Shown: positions 1-7,357 of the stretch, one piece after another
How positions within the stretch are numbered: position 1 is the stretch's first letter
Layout: each line of letters begins with the position of its first letter
Assembly: GCA_944321725.1 (NCBI GenBank)
Contig: CALUMI010000026.1
Location: forward strand, 1 to 39,026
Length of the DNA stretch: 39,026 nt
Direction: 5' to 3'
Source of the DNA: an uncultured Muribaculaceae bacterium
Lineage (GTDB): Bacteria > Bacteroidota > Bacteroidia > Bacteroidales > Muribaculaceae
Notes under the pieces: model-generated
Told to the model about the DNA's origin: nothing
Database searches by the model: none
What the model saw: the letters and a program-made list of their open reading frames with translations, nothing else
Position numbers and translations under genes: made by a program

Positions 1-1139
1 TCATTGCCATCCACAGCATTTTGCGGGTCTTGAGAACCTTCGGTGCTCGAAACGATTGTCTTGCCCAAAGCAAGGTTCTGCCCTTCAGCAACTACATCGA
101 TTGTTACGGAGTTACTTGTGACATCTCCTGATTTAAGCGTTACAATATATTGCCCGCGAGCATCGACGGTCATCTTGTCGCCATCGAAAGTGGCATTGCC
201 TGCACCGTCAGCACTATATACCTTGTCATTGACCGGAAAAGATTCCCCGAATTGGTTCTTTCCGTTTACAGTGAACGTATAGGTATCGTTGGTCGAGCCT
301 TGTGTCTTGTCGGCTGTGATTTCAATCGACGTAAGCACCGGCTCCTCACGCACTGTTATCGTGCAATTAGCAGAAACAGAACCGGAAGTAGCCGTAACTA
401 CATATTCACCGTAAGCCGTGCCTGTAGCCACATTGCCTTCAATGGTGAGTCCGGTAGCCGGTTCTACAGAGTAAGCAACTTCGGCATTCTCGCTTCTGAA
501 GTTCTTACCGTTCACAACAGCCGTATTGAGTGTGGCGGTTTCACCTGTATAAATCTCATCAGGATTTGCCGTCACGAAAATTTTGCTTGCTGTTTCCGCC
601 CCATCGGCAACATATTCGCCGAACGATTTCACGCGGAACTCCCAAAGGCTCGTGCCATAGTTGGTGCCGCGCTCAACAGTCTGCAACGCCACATAGCGTC
701 CGTAAGTGCCTGCGTTTACATTTACATCTTGTGTATAAGGAAATCCCGCAAGCTCCTCGCTAACGCTCGCGGCCTCTGTCCAACCTGTCGAGAAATCATT
801 TGAAAGGTCATCATCCGAAAGCTCGGCGTTCATCGCTTCCGTAAGCTCGGATGCGACGAAAATTTTGTACTGTTTTGCGTAAGCGCCTTCCCAAACCAAC
901 TGTAGTTGGTCAATGGCGTAGTCTGCCCCTAAATCGACATATATCCATTGACCGTCGATGTGCGAGCTTTCCCAACGTGTCCCGATGTTGTCGTCGAATG
1001 CCAAACCGGCCGTTCCCGAAGAAGCTACGGCAGTTTTGCCGACAGCCACGTTTTGAGCCGGAGAAACGTAGTCTTGCGCATTCACCGATGCGGCAGCCAA
1101 AAGAGCCGCGGATGCTAAAAAGTAATTTTTGATTCTCAT
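1..1139 (-). CDS. Exported F5/8-type-C / Ig-like domain protein (5' part, runs off left edge)
   Basis: The reverse strand is open without a stop from the ATG at 1137-1139 to the window edge (379 codons), so the gene continues outside. The N-terminus is a signal peptide ending at about residue 21 (VNAQ). Residues of about 26-175 resemble a discoidin/F5/8-type-C galactose-binding fold, with the early AFDDNIGTRWESS segment and the terminal LWEFRV strand typical of that fold. About 185-355 looks like two bacterial Ig-like modules, and a second F5/8C module appears to begin at NLALGKT near the edge. Such proteins are surface glycan-binding or glycosidase-linked proteins; any catalytic domain would lie off-window. 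I traced the frame codon by codon over the N-terminal two thirds and saw no frameshift. Function beyond carbohydrate binding is unknown. Confidence 0.8.
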   Translation of the reverse strand, partial: MRIKNYFLASAALLAAASVNAQDYVSPAQNVAVGKTAVASSGTAGLAFDDNIGTRWESSHIDGQWIYVDLGADYAIDQLQLVWEGAYAKQYKIFVASELTEAMNAELSDDDLSNDFSTGWTEAASVSEELAGFPYTQDVNVNAGTYGRYVALQTVERGTNYGTSLWEFRVKSFGEYVADGAETASKIFVTANPDEIYTGETATLNTAVVNGKNFRSENAEVAYSVEPATGLTIEGNVATGTAYGEYVVTATSGSVSANCTITVREEPVLTSIEITADKTQGSTNDTYTFTVNGKNQFGESFPVNDKVYSADGAGNATFDGDKMTVDARGQYIVTLKSGDVTSNSVTIDVVAEGQNLALGKTIVSSTEGSQDPQNAVDGN

Positions 1140-1205
1140 TTTGTCTGATTTTTATGGTTAATAATAAATTTCCGCATTATGGAGTTTTTTGTAATTTTTC
1201 TGTCA

Positions 1206-1213
1206 CAAAATTA
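1206..1213 (-). promoter_or_regulatory. Candidate -7 box for the F5/8C gene
   Basis: On the reverse strand this reads TAATTTTG, a full match to the Bacteroidetes -7 element TAnnTTTG, about 67 nt upstream of the ATG. No TTTG lies 19-21 bp further upstream, so the promoter is either activator-dependent or misassigned. Confidence 0.35.
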
Positions 1214-1530
1214 CTTCCGCGCCATTTACGGCTACTCACATTTACTTTCACAAAAACTCAACAACACGTTTAACCACAACAAAGCACCGTACACATATCA
1301 TACTTATAATCAGACTAATATCACAGCATTATGTTGTAAAACATATCTACAAAACTGAATTTTCACCTCAACAACATCCGTTTTTCTCATTTTAAGGCCG
1401 AATTACGCTCAAATGATTTGACCCCACAACTACAGCCTCCTGCCATAACCTGCCACAAGACTTTCCACAAACATGTCCGCATCAATTTTTATCGAAATCT
1501 TCACGCTTTAAAGATTTTTTGGCGGAAATA
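1214..1530. other. AT-rich intergenic region without a gene
   Basis: About 320 bp between the left-hand gene and the tRNA-Lys promoter. I see no convincing coding frame. The only structured element is a small dyad, TATGTT-GTAA-AACATA at 1330-1345, which could be a regulator site or chance in AT-rich DNA. Confidence 0.5.
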
Positions 1531-1562
1531 TTTGCTCATGTTTCAAAAAGGCCTTACCTTTG
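1531..1562 (+). promoter_or_regulatory. Promoter of tRNA-Lys
   Basis: TTTG at 1531-1534, a spacer of exactly 20 bp, then TACCTTTG at 1555-1562 followed by C. This is a complete Bacteroidetes -33/-7 promoter. The mature tRNA begins 20 nt after the -7 box. Confidence 0.8.
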
Positions 1563-1581
1563 CATCCGAAATAAGCGAACT

Positions 1582-1654
1582 GACTCCGTAGCTCAGTTGG
1601 TAGAGCAAATGACTCTTAATCATTGGGTCGAGAGTTCGAGCCTCTCCGGGGTCA
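1582..1654 (+). tRNA. tRNA-Lys (anticodon CTT)
   Basis: A complete 73-nt cloverleaf. The acceptor stem pairs GACTCCG with CGGGGTC (one T-G wobble), and the D arm is GCTC/GAGC. The anticodon stem is AATGA/TCATT around loop CTCTTAA, giving anticodon CTT. The T arm is GAGAG-TTCGAGC-CTCTC. The discriminator is A and CCA is not encoded. The gene stands alone between its own promoter and terminator. Confidence 0.95.
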
Positions 1655-1663
1655 CTGACAGTT

Positions 1664-1695
1664 AAGCAGTTGGCAAATTGCCAACTGCTTTTTTT
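1664..1695 (+). terminator. Rho-independent terminator of tRNA-Lys
   Basis: A near-perfect hairpin with arms AAGCAGTTGGCAA and TTGCCAACTGCTT, followed by a run of T (1689-1695). It begins 9 nt after the tRNA. Confidence 0.9.
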
Positions 1696-1699
1696 GTGC

Positions 1700-1990
1700 C
1701 TTATTCTGTTTCTCGACTGACCGGCAGTCTGAGCTAAGATGGAGGCTACGGAGAACCCCACACAAACGAAACCCACGCTCCGACATAACTTTGCTTGCTT
1801 TTAGCAATCGGCATGAAGCCGCGTGGCGGCTACACTTCACAGAACCACAAGCCGCGCTTCGCTTGCTTGTGAAAACCAAATCTATGAAATCCGGCCTCGC
1901 AGAGGCCGCACTTGTCACACAACAGCTTAAAAAATCCCTGAAGACAGAAAAAGTCAGCAACAACAATCTTATTAGAAACCAACAACTTAC
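1700..1990. other. Non-coding patch with several small palindromes
   Basis: About 290 bp between the tRNA terminator and the promoter of the LRR gene. Small frames are open on both strands but none has a signal peptide, known domain or credible ribosome site. The DNA contains GC-rich dyads, for example GGCCTC-GCA-GAGGCC at about 1892-1906 and GCCGC-GT-GGCGGC near 1818-1830. It could be a dispersed intergenic repeat or a decayed gene; I cannot tell which from one copy. Confidence 0.4.
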
Positions 1991-1996
1991 AAAATA

Positions 1997-2029
1997 ATTT
2001 TTCGCAAATTGTGACAAATTGCGAAAAAT
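1997..2029. promoter_or_regulatory. Inverted repeat upstream of the LRR gene promoter
   Basis: Perfect 11-bp arms, ATTTTTCGCAA (1997-2007) and TTGCGAAAAAT (2019-2029), with an 11-bp spacer. Inside it the heptamer CAAATTG occurs twice as a direct repeat 10 bp apart. It ends just upstream of the -33 TTTG at 2037, a position typical of an activator site. Confidence 0.5.
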
Positions 2030-2036
2030 TACGATA

Positions 2037-2068
2037 TTTGTTTCTGCCCTCACCTTTAGCTATATTTG
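2037..2068 (+). promoter_or_regulatory. Promoter of the LRR surface protein gene
   Basis: TTTG at 2037-2040, a 20-bp spacer, then TATATTTG at 2061-2068 followed by C. Transcription would begin near 2075, which supports the ATG at 2091 and excludes the in-frame TTG at 2019. Confidence 0.8.
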
Positions 2069-2090
2069 CAACATGATTACGGACAGAAAT

Positions 2091-3236
2091 ATGAGAACAC
2101 ATGTATTTATAGCGTTGTCGGCAATGGCGCTTTTGCCGGCCGGCATCAACGCGCAAGATTTTGAAAGCGACGGATTATACTATAACATAATCAACAGCGA
2201 GGAGGCAGAGGTAACAAAATCGCCTGCCAACGATTATGCAGGCTTCATATACATTCCGGCGACAGTTGAGAATGCCGGCGTAGAATATAAAGTGACACAA
2301 ATAGGCGATGCAGCTTTCAGCTATTCCGCAATCACCGATGTGCAAATTTCAAACAATGTAACAAAAATAGGAACAGAGGCATTCGCTTTCTCTCAAGATT
2401 TGGAAAGCGTAACGCTGCCTTTAAACCTTACAGAGGTCACAGCCGGAGCGTTTGCCGGAACATCGATTACCGCAATAGCGATACCCGAAGGGGTAAAAGG
2501 AATAGGTACAGCCAACGCCCAAGACGGGGCTTTTCAATCATGCGGACTGCTGGAAACAGTGTTTATCCCCTCATCACTGACAAGAATTGAAGCCTACGGG
2601 TTCAACAACTGCCAATCATTGCGCGAGATATATTGCAAGGCTGCCACACCTCCCGAAGCCACCGGCTGGGCCATTTTCATAGACTTGACAGGAATAGACT
2701 TGATAGTGCCTGAAGAGTCGGTGGACGCTTACAGCCAAACCACCCCGTGGAACGACACGGAAACCTTCAGCATCTGGCCGCCGGAAGACCCTGCATGGGT
2801 ACAATTATCCGCACCTGTAGAGCGTGACGAATGGATAGACATACCTCTCGGATCCAATTTGGCATATAAAATATATGAAGACGACAGGCTTGTTGCCATA
2901 ACAGCCGCCGAGGCCTACCGCATACGCCGTCCGGACGAAAAAACCACATACACTATCGTACCGACAAACTACTTTGCGGATTCCGAGCCTATAACATACA
3001 CATTCGGACAGGCATCTGCCAACAATCCGTCATATTCGGGCAAGACAGTAAAAATAAGCGCAAAAGGAAACGACATTGTAATTACGGGCGATTATAAAGG
3101 AAAACCGGTAAACATCTACGGCATCGACGGACGATTAATAAAATCAATCAATACCGAAAACGGCATCATATCCGGAATGGCTTCCGGCCTTTACATCGTC
3201 GGTTGCGGAGAAGCTACGGAAAAAGTGGTGCTGTAA
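2091..3236 (+). CDS. BspA-like leucine-rich repeat (LRR_5) surface protein
   Basis: 381 residues from the ATG at 2091. This start is chosen because it opens a signal peptide (MRTHVFIALSAM..., cleaved after NAQ) and lies just downstream of a strong promoter. Residues of about 45-195 carry roughly five BspA/LRR_5 repeats of the type IGDAAF, IGTEAFAFSQ, VTAGAFAG and IEAYGFNNC. After an Ig-like middle, the last 60 residues (VNIYGIDGRLI...SGLYIVG...KVVL) resemble a T9SS type A sorting domain. Proteins of this class are exposed on the cell surface and bind host or matrix ligands; the ligand here is unknown. The stop codon directly abuts the stop of tadA on the opposite strand. Confidence 0.85.
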   Translation: MRTHVFIALSAMALLPAGINAQDFESDGLYYNIINSEEAEVTKSPANDYAGFIYIPATVENAGVEYKVTQIGDAAFSYSAITDVQISNNVTKIGTEAFAFSQDLESVTLPLNLTEVTAGAFAGTSITAIAIPEGVKGIGTANAQDGAFQSCGLLETVFIPSSLTRIEAYGFNNCQSLREIYCKAATPPEATGWAIFIDLTGIDLIVPEESVDAYSQTTPWNDTETFSIWPPEDPAWVQLSAPVERDEWIDIPLGSNLAYKIYEDDRLVAITAAEAYRIRRPDEKTTYTIVPTNYFADSEPITYTFGQASANNPSYSGKTVKISAKGNDIVITGDYKGKPVNIYGIDGRLIKSINTENGIISGMASGLYIVGCGEATEKVVL

Positions 3237-3677
3237 TTATCGCTTACTCTTGAAGAAAGCGGTTATCAGTCCGGCACACTCCTCTGCCAGCACTCCTCCC
3301 TCGACTTTCGTCTTAGGATGAAAAGGCGACGCGCAGAAAGTGTGATAACCCCGCTTGTCGTCGGCCGCTCCGTAGACAATCCTCCCAATTTGGCTCCACG
3401 CCAATGCGCCGGCACACATCAGGCAAGGCTCTACCGTGACATAAAGAGTGCAATCCGCAAGATATTTGCCACCGAGATTGGCGGCGGCGGAAGTAATGGC
3501 CTGCATCTCGGCATGGGCAGTCACATCGGTAAGCGTTTCCGTAAGATTATGCGCACGCGCTATGATTTTCCCGTTGCACACCACCACCGCCCCGACAGGC
3601 ACCTCATCGGCATCGGCGGCGGCTTGTGCCTCCGCTAAGGCAAAACGCATAAATTTCTCATCCTCTGCCGCAGCCAT
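3237..3677 (-). CDS. tadA: tRNA-specific adenosine deaminase TadA
   Basis: 146 residues, a normal length for the family. TadA converts A34 to inosine in tRNA-Arg(ACG), in the cytoplasm. The zinc and catalytic signatures are intact: H55-A-E57-M (zinc ligand and proton shuttle) and P84-C85-x-x-C88 (zinc ligands). The PVGAVVV segment at 27-33 is also typical. The start lies one base after the porE stop, so the gene is probably cotranscribed with porE and translated by re-initiation. Convergence with the LRR gene leaves no intergenic base at the 3' end and no obvious terminator. Confidence 0.93.
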   Translation of the reverse strand: MAAAEDEKFMRFALAEAQAAADADEVPVGAVVVCNGKIIARAHNLTETLTDVTAHAEMQAITSAAANLGGKYLADCTLYVTVEPCLMCAGALAWSQIGRIVYGAADDKRGYHTFCASPFHPKTKVEGGVLAEECAGLITAFFKSKR

Positions 3678-3678
3678 A

Positions 3679-5652
3679 TCAATCCATGTTATAAGTCAAA
3701 GAAAGCACCTGAAATTCCGTCCGGCGGTTAATTTGGTCGGCGGCCTCCTGATCCTCAGGCGACAACTTCTCGATAAATTCCGGCGTAAGCGTATCGCCCT
3801 CCTTGAATTGAGGATACAGCCGGGCAATACGTTTCGTCACAGTCTTCGGGCGCGACTTGCCGTAGCCATGCGGCTGCAGCCGCGCGGCATCTATGCCTTT
3901 CGACACAAGGTAGTCGATGACCGACTGCGCCCGGCCTTGCGAAAGGCGCATATTATATTCGTCGCTGCCTTTACGGTCGGCGTGCGAGGCCATCTCTATC
4001 GTCACATTGGGATTGTCTTCCAACACTTTTATAAGTTCATCCAAAGCCGCCACCGACTCCGGGCGCAAATCCACCTTGTCGAAATCATAAAAGATATTCT
4101 CCACCACTTGGGGCTTATTGATGGCAGGAAGTATGAAATCCACCCAATAATCGGCATCCTCACGTGTGGTGTCGGACACAAACTCCTGTTTTTGGTTAAG
4201 ATAGCCTTTCGCCCCGGCGAGCATCACATACCTCACACCACGCTCAAGCGAGAAACTGAACGAGCCGTCGTCGCGGGCCACCTCTTTCTGATTAGAGCCG
4301 TCGTTGCCGACTATGCGTATAATGGCGTTGCGCACAGGCTCCTCATCCTTGTCCATAACCATGCCCTCGATTGTTACCCGTATGGGATGAAGCATGAAGC
4401 TGTAGATATGGTCATAACCACGCGCGTCGCCCCTGTTGGAGCTGAAAAAGCCCTCCTCGCCATCTCCGAAAGTAATGCCGAAATCATCGCCCGCCGAATT
4501 TATGGGATTACGCATGTTTTCCACTTTCCATGTATTTTCTCCCGTGCTGACAGCCTTGAATATATCAAGCCCTCCCATGCCGGGATGCCCGTCGGACGAA
4601 AAATAAAGAGTGCCGTCGGCACGGACATACGGAAAATCGTCATCGCCGGCCGTATTGATGTCCGGGCCGAGATTCATCAGCGACCCTTGCCTCTCTTTCA
4701 GCGAGATGCGCCATATATCCTTACCGCCATATCCGCCCGGCATATTGCTTACGAAATAAAGATATTCGCCGTCGGGCGACACAGCCGGATGGCCGTAAGT
4801 GGATATCGTATCGGCTGTTATCTCAAATTTCACCGGCGCACTCCACGAGGCGTCGGAACGCGACGATGTGAAAATCTCCACCGATGTGTTGGCATTTTCC
4901 TCACGGCGCGCTTTCGTCAGGTACATGGTCTGCCAATCCGGCGTGAACGACATGATCCCCTCGTCGAGCTCTGTGTTGAGATCGCCCTCAACAGGCTCCG
5001 GACGCTCCCACTGCCCGTTCTCATTTTTCTTGGCGAAAAATATGTCGGCATTTTTCATGCCGGTTATCTCGCTTTTTTTGTCGCCCATGGCTTTTTCAGT
5101 AGTCGATGAGAAATAAAGCTGGTCATTGTCCGTTCCGAAATACATGGGAGAGAAATCGGCACGCCGCGAATTGAAAAGTTTGGCATTTTTCACCTCATAA
5201 CGTGTCGGCGCGTCCCTCCACGCCAAAGCGTCCCGGCATCCCTCTATACCAATTATAGCCAACGAATCGTCTTTAGGCGAGAAAGAGCGGTACTGCTCAT
5301 AATTCTTGACAGCCGCCGCATATTTCCCTTCCTTGTGTTGCGACTGCGCAAGATACAGATATACAGTGGAATCCGGATACTCGTAGCGCAAAGCGTTCTG
5401 AAAAGCGGCCGACGCTCTCGACGACATGTTGAGCAGCCTGTAGCAAAGCCCCATTTTGTAGGCCACCTGACCGCGCAACGGACGCTCCTCTTTTGCCCGC
5501 AACTTGTTGTACACTTTCTTATAAGTCACCGACGCGTCGTAATATTCTCCACGGGCATACTGCTCATCAGCCACCGACAACTTTGCGTTGTTGCAGCCGA
5601 AAAGAGCGGCAATCGCCGCACAAAGCATGGCATATATCAGATACTTTTTCAT
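3679..5652 (-). CDS. porE: PorE-like T9SS anchor: TPR, PD40 propeller, regulatory domain, OmpA C-terminal domain
   Basis: 657 residues. A lipobox (LFGC, Cys20) makes it a lipoprotein, with no acidic or Lys-rich surface-export motif after the Cys, which fits a periplasmic location. Domains in order are TPR-like helices (about 25-135), a WD40/PD40 beta-propeller (about 165-420, with VSPDGEYLYF and YFSSDGHPGMGGLDIF), a carboxypeptidase-regulatory-like module (about 430-500) and an OmpA peptidoglycan-binding domain (about 530-640, with the YDFDK strand, SHAD and LSQGRA). This is the architecture and approximate length of PorE, which ties the T9SS to peptidoglycan in Porphyromonas. The assignment rests on architecture; other OmpA/PD40 proteins exist in Bacteroidetes. 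No clear promoter was seen between its ATG and the terminator at 5723-5761. Confidence 0.8.
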   Translation of the reverse strand: MKKYLIYAMLCAAIAALFGCNNAKLSVADEQYARGEYYDASVTYKKVYNKLRAKEERPLRGQVAYKMGLCYRLLNMSSRASAAFQNALRYEYPDSTVYLYLAQSQHKEGKYAAAVKNYEQYRSFSPKDDSLAIIGIEGCRDALAWRDAPTRYEVKNAKLFNSRRADFSPMYFGTDNDQLYFSSTTEKAMGDKKSEITGMKNADIFFAKKNENGQWERPEPVEGDLNTELDEGIMSFTPDWQTMYLTKARREENANTSVEIFTSSRSDASWSAPVKFEITADTISTYGHPAVSPDGEYLYFVSNMPGGYGGKDIWRISLKERQGSLMNLGPDINTAGDDDFPYVRADGTLYFSSDGHPGMGGLDIFKAVSTGENTWKVENMRNPINSAGDDFGITFGDGEEGFFSSNRGDARGYDHIYSFMLHPIRVTIEGMVMDKDEEPVRNAIIRIVGNDGSNQKEVARDDGSFSFSLERGVRYVMLAGAKGYLNQKQEFVSDTTREDADYWVDFILPAINKPQVVENIFYDFDKVDLRPESVAALDELIKVLEDNPNVTIEMASHADRKGSDEYNMRLSQGRAQSVIDYLVSKGIDAARLQPHGYGKSRPKTVTKRIARLYPQFKEGDTLTPEFIEKLSPEDQEAADQINRRTEFQVLSLTYNMD

Positions 5653-5722
5653 CCAAGACGAAATTCTGCGCTTATAATTAACGCATCTGCCCGCGTTTTA
5701 TTGTAGAAAAACATCAACCAGC

Positions 5723-5761
5723 GAAAAAACAAATAAGGCGCGGCCTGCAACGCCACGCCTT
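5723..5761 (-). terminator. Terminator of the TonB receptor/beta-helix operon
   Basis: On the reverse strand, arms AAGGCGTGGC and GCCGCGCCTT (one G-T pair) close a 7-nt loop. A T-rich tail (ATTTGTTTTTTC) follows. It lies about 40 nt after the stop of the beta-helix lipoprotein gene. Confidence 0.8.
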
Positions 5762-5801
5762 TAGAAACATACAACAGAGCCGATATCAAATATCGTGATA
5801 T

Positions 5802-7307
5802 TTAATAAACAGTGTTTTCCGGATCAAAATTGGTCCAACCGGCAAGCCAATTATCAGTGCCAAACGCGCCTATATAGCTTACAGCGTCAAATCCGCTGAA
5901 ACCGCTGAACGAGGCACCGGAAGAAAGCGGACTTCCGGCAGCCGGCATAAAGTTTACATTCAAACCATTAACGACACTATTGCCTGTGAGCATCAAATCA
6001 GCTACCTCAGCCACATGATTTCCCACACCGTTTTTAAAGAATGTAGACGACATCGATTCCTTTGTTTCATCGACAATCGGTTGTTTTTCGTCGTCATAGC
6101 CTGTAACCAAATAATTATCATATAATTTATTGGCATCTGTTCCCACTGCATCCATTCCGGCAAACCAGATGTTTTGCAATTTAACAGTTCCGTCAGAAGC
6201 CATCTCCTGAGTATTGCCCTTTTCACCGTCAATTATAACGCCAATCGGAAATCCCACTGCAATAGAGTTGATGCAGTTCAAACGGCTGCTGCGACGAATT
6301 TGCATTGCCGCCTGAAAACGTCCGAGCGCAGAGCCGTTGTTAGGATTCATGCTTCCGGCATTGATATACTCGTTAGTGTTCCGGAAGTTTGCGTCGACAT
6401 ATTTAGGCCCAAGGAATGTCACATTCGAGAAAACAGCTGTGGTATAAGGCGACACTTGCGAACCATCAGCACAGTTGTCGGACTCGAACCCGTTAGATTG
6501 CGAAGTATCGGCAATACGCGAATCGCGCACAGAAAGAGCATATTGCACATTGCCGGAGAAACCGTTGTCGGTGTCGAAATCATCATCCCAGCCTTTGAAT
6601 GCCACTAAATGCTTGCAGTTGACTGTCCCGCCAAACCACTCAAAAGAGTCATCGTTTGAATACGACACTTGAACGTAGTCGACAGTGGTTCCGCTTCCTA
6701 TCGAACCGAGAGTCAACCCGTTGATTTCCTTATCCTTTTCAAAAGGATAGCCGGCAAACTCGATACGCACATATTTCAAAACACCGGAATTGTCGTTATC
6801 GTCACTACCGCCATGGAAAGAGCGCGGACCTCCTTCTATCTGCTGCTCACGCTGATTATTGACCGCGTTGCCACAAAGGATAAGTCCGCCCCAATCGCCC
6901 GGACGCCGCTGCCCGACAGCCTCGTTGGAGGTAAACACGATAGGCTCATTGGCGGTGCCTTCCGCAAAAATTTTACCGCCACGCTCTATTATCAAGGCTG
7001 CCTTTGTCTGCTTGTCGCCTTTGATAACTGTTCCCGGCTCAATGGTCAGCTCCGAGCCATCGGCCACATATACCCAGCCTTTAAGCAAATAAGTGCCTTT
7101 GGCTATCGTTTGCTTGCCTTTGAACACAACTTCCTGCGCCCCGTTGCCAATAACGTTGCCGTCGGTTACTATTTCCGTAATAACCTGCAACCCGCCATCA
7201 GTTTCTTGCGGTGTGTTTTCATCATCATCGCAGGCCGAAAACGTTGTTAAAGCCACGGCCGAAAACATCAGGCAAATCATTTTGCCACAAAGAAAATTCT
7301 TTTTCAT
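5802..7307 (-). CDS. Surface lipoprotein with right-handed beta-helix fold, partner of a TonB receptor
   Basis: 501 residues from the ATG at 7305-7307. An upstream in-frame Met would add 14 residues before the signal sequence and is rejected. The lipobox is FSAC (Cys26), followed by DDDEN, an acidic stretch resembling the Bacteroidetes lipoprotein export signal, so it should face outwards. The body is rich in short beta-strand repeats (LTIEPGTVIKG, ALIIERGGKIFAEG, GLILCGNA, DDDFDTDNGFSGN) consistent with a parallel beta-helix. It follows the TonB receptor gene by 50 bp, so the two are probably cotranscribed and work together in capture and import. The substrate is unknown. Confidence 0.75.
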   Translation of the reverse strand: MKKNFLCGKMICLMFSAVALTTFSACDDDENTPQETDGGLQVITEIVTDGNVIGNGAQEVVFKGKQTIAKGTYLLKGWVYVADGSELTIEPGTVIKGDKQTKAALIIERGGKIFAEGTANEPIVFTSNEAVGQRRPGDWGGLILCGNAVNNQREQQIEGGPRSFHGGSDDNDNSGVLKYVRIEFAGYPFEKDKEINGLTLGSIGSGTTVDYVQVSYSNDDSFEWFGGTVNCKHLVAFKGWDDDFDTDNGFSGNVQYALSVRDSRIADTSQSNGFESDNCADGSQVSPYTTAVFSNVTFLGPKYVDANFRNTNEYINAGSMNPNNGSALGRFQAAMQIRRSSRLNCINSIAVGFPIGVIIDGEKGNTQEMASDGTVKLQNIWFAGMDAVGTDANKLYDNYLVTGYDDEKQPIVDETKESMSSTFFKNGVGNHVAEVADLMLTGNSVVNGLNVNFMPAAGSPLSSGASFSGFSGFDAVSYIGAFGTDNWLAGWTNFDPENTVY

Positions 7308-7357
7308 TTTCTGGTTTTGTAAATAAGTTAATAATTTATTTATAATCAAACTGATAT

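Noticed and set aside
1997..2029. Invertible promoter
   Set aside because: The arms are only 11 bp with an 11-bp spacer and do not flank the promoter; no recombinase gene is nearby.
1543..2053. Two reverse-strand open frames over and beside tRNA-Lys
   Set aside because: They are antisense to the tRNA or run through the palindrome patch, have no ribosome site, and compete with a better explanation (tRNA, terminator, promoter).
2019..2090. Upstream TTG start for the LRR protein
   Set aside because: It would lie within and upstream of the promoter and would bury the signal peptide inside the protein.
3448..5109. 553-codon + strand open frame
   Set aside because: It is antisense to tadA and porE, whose families are certain; the long frame results from GC-biased third positions.
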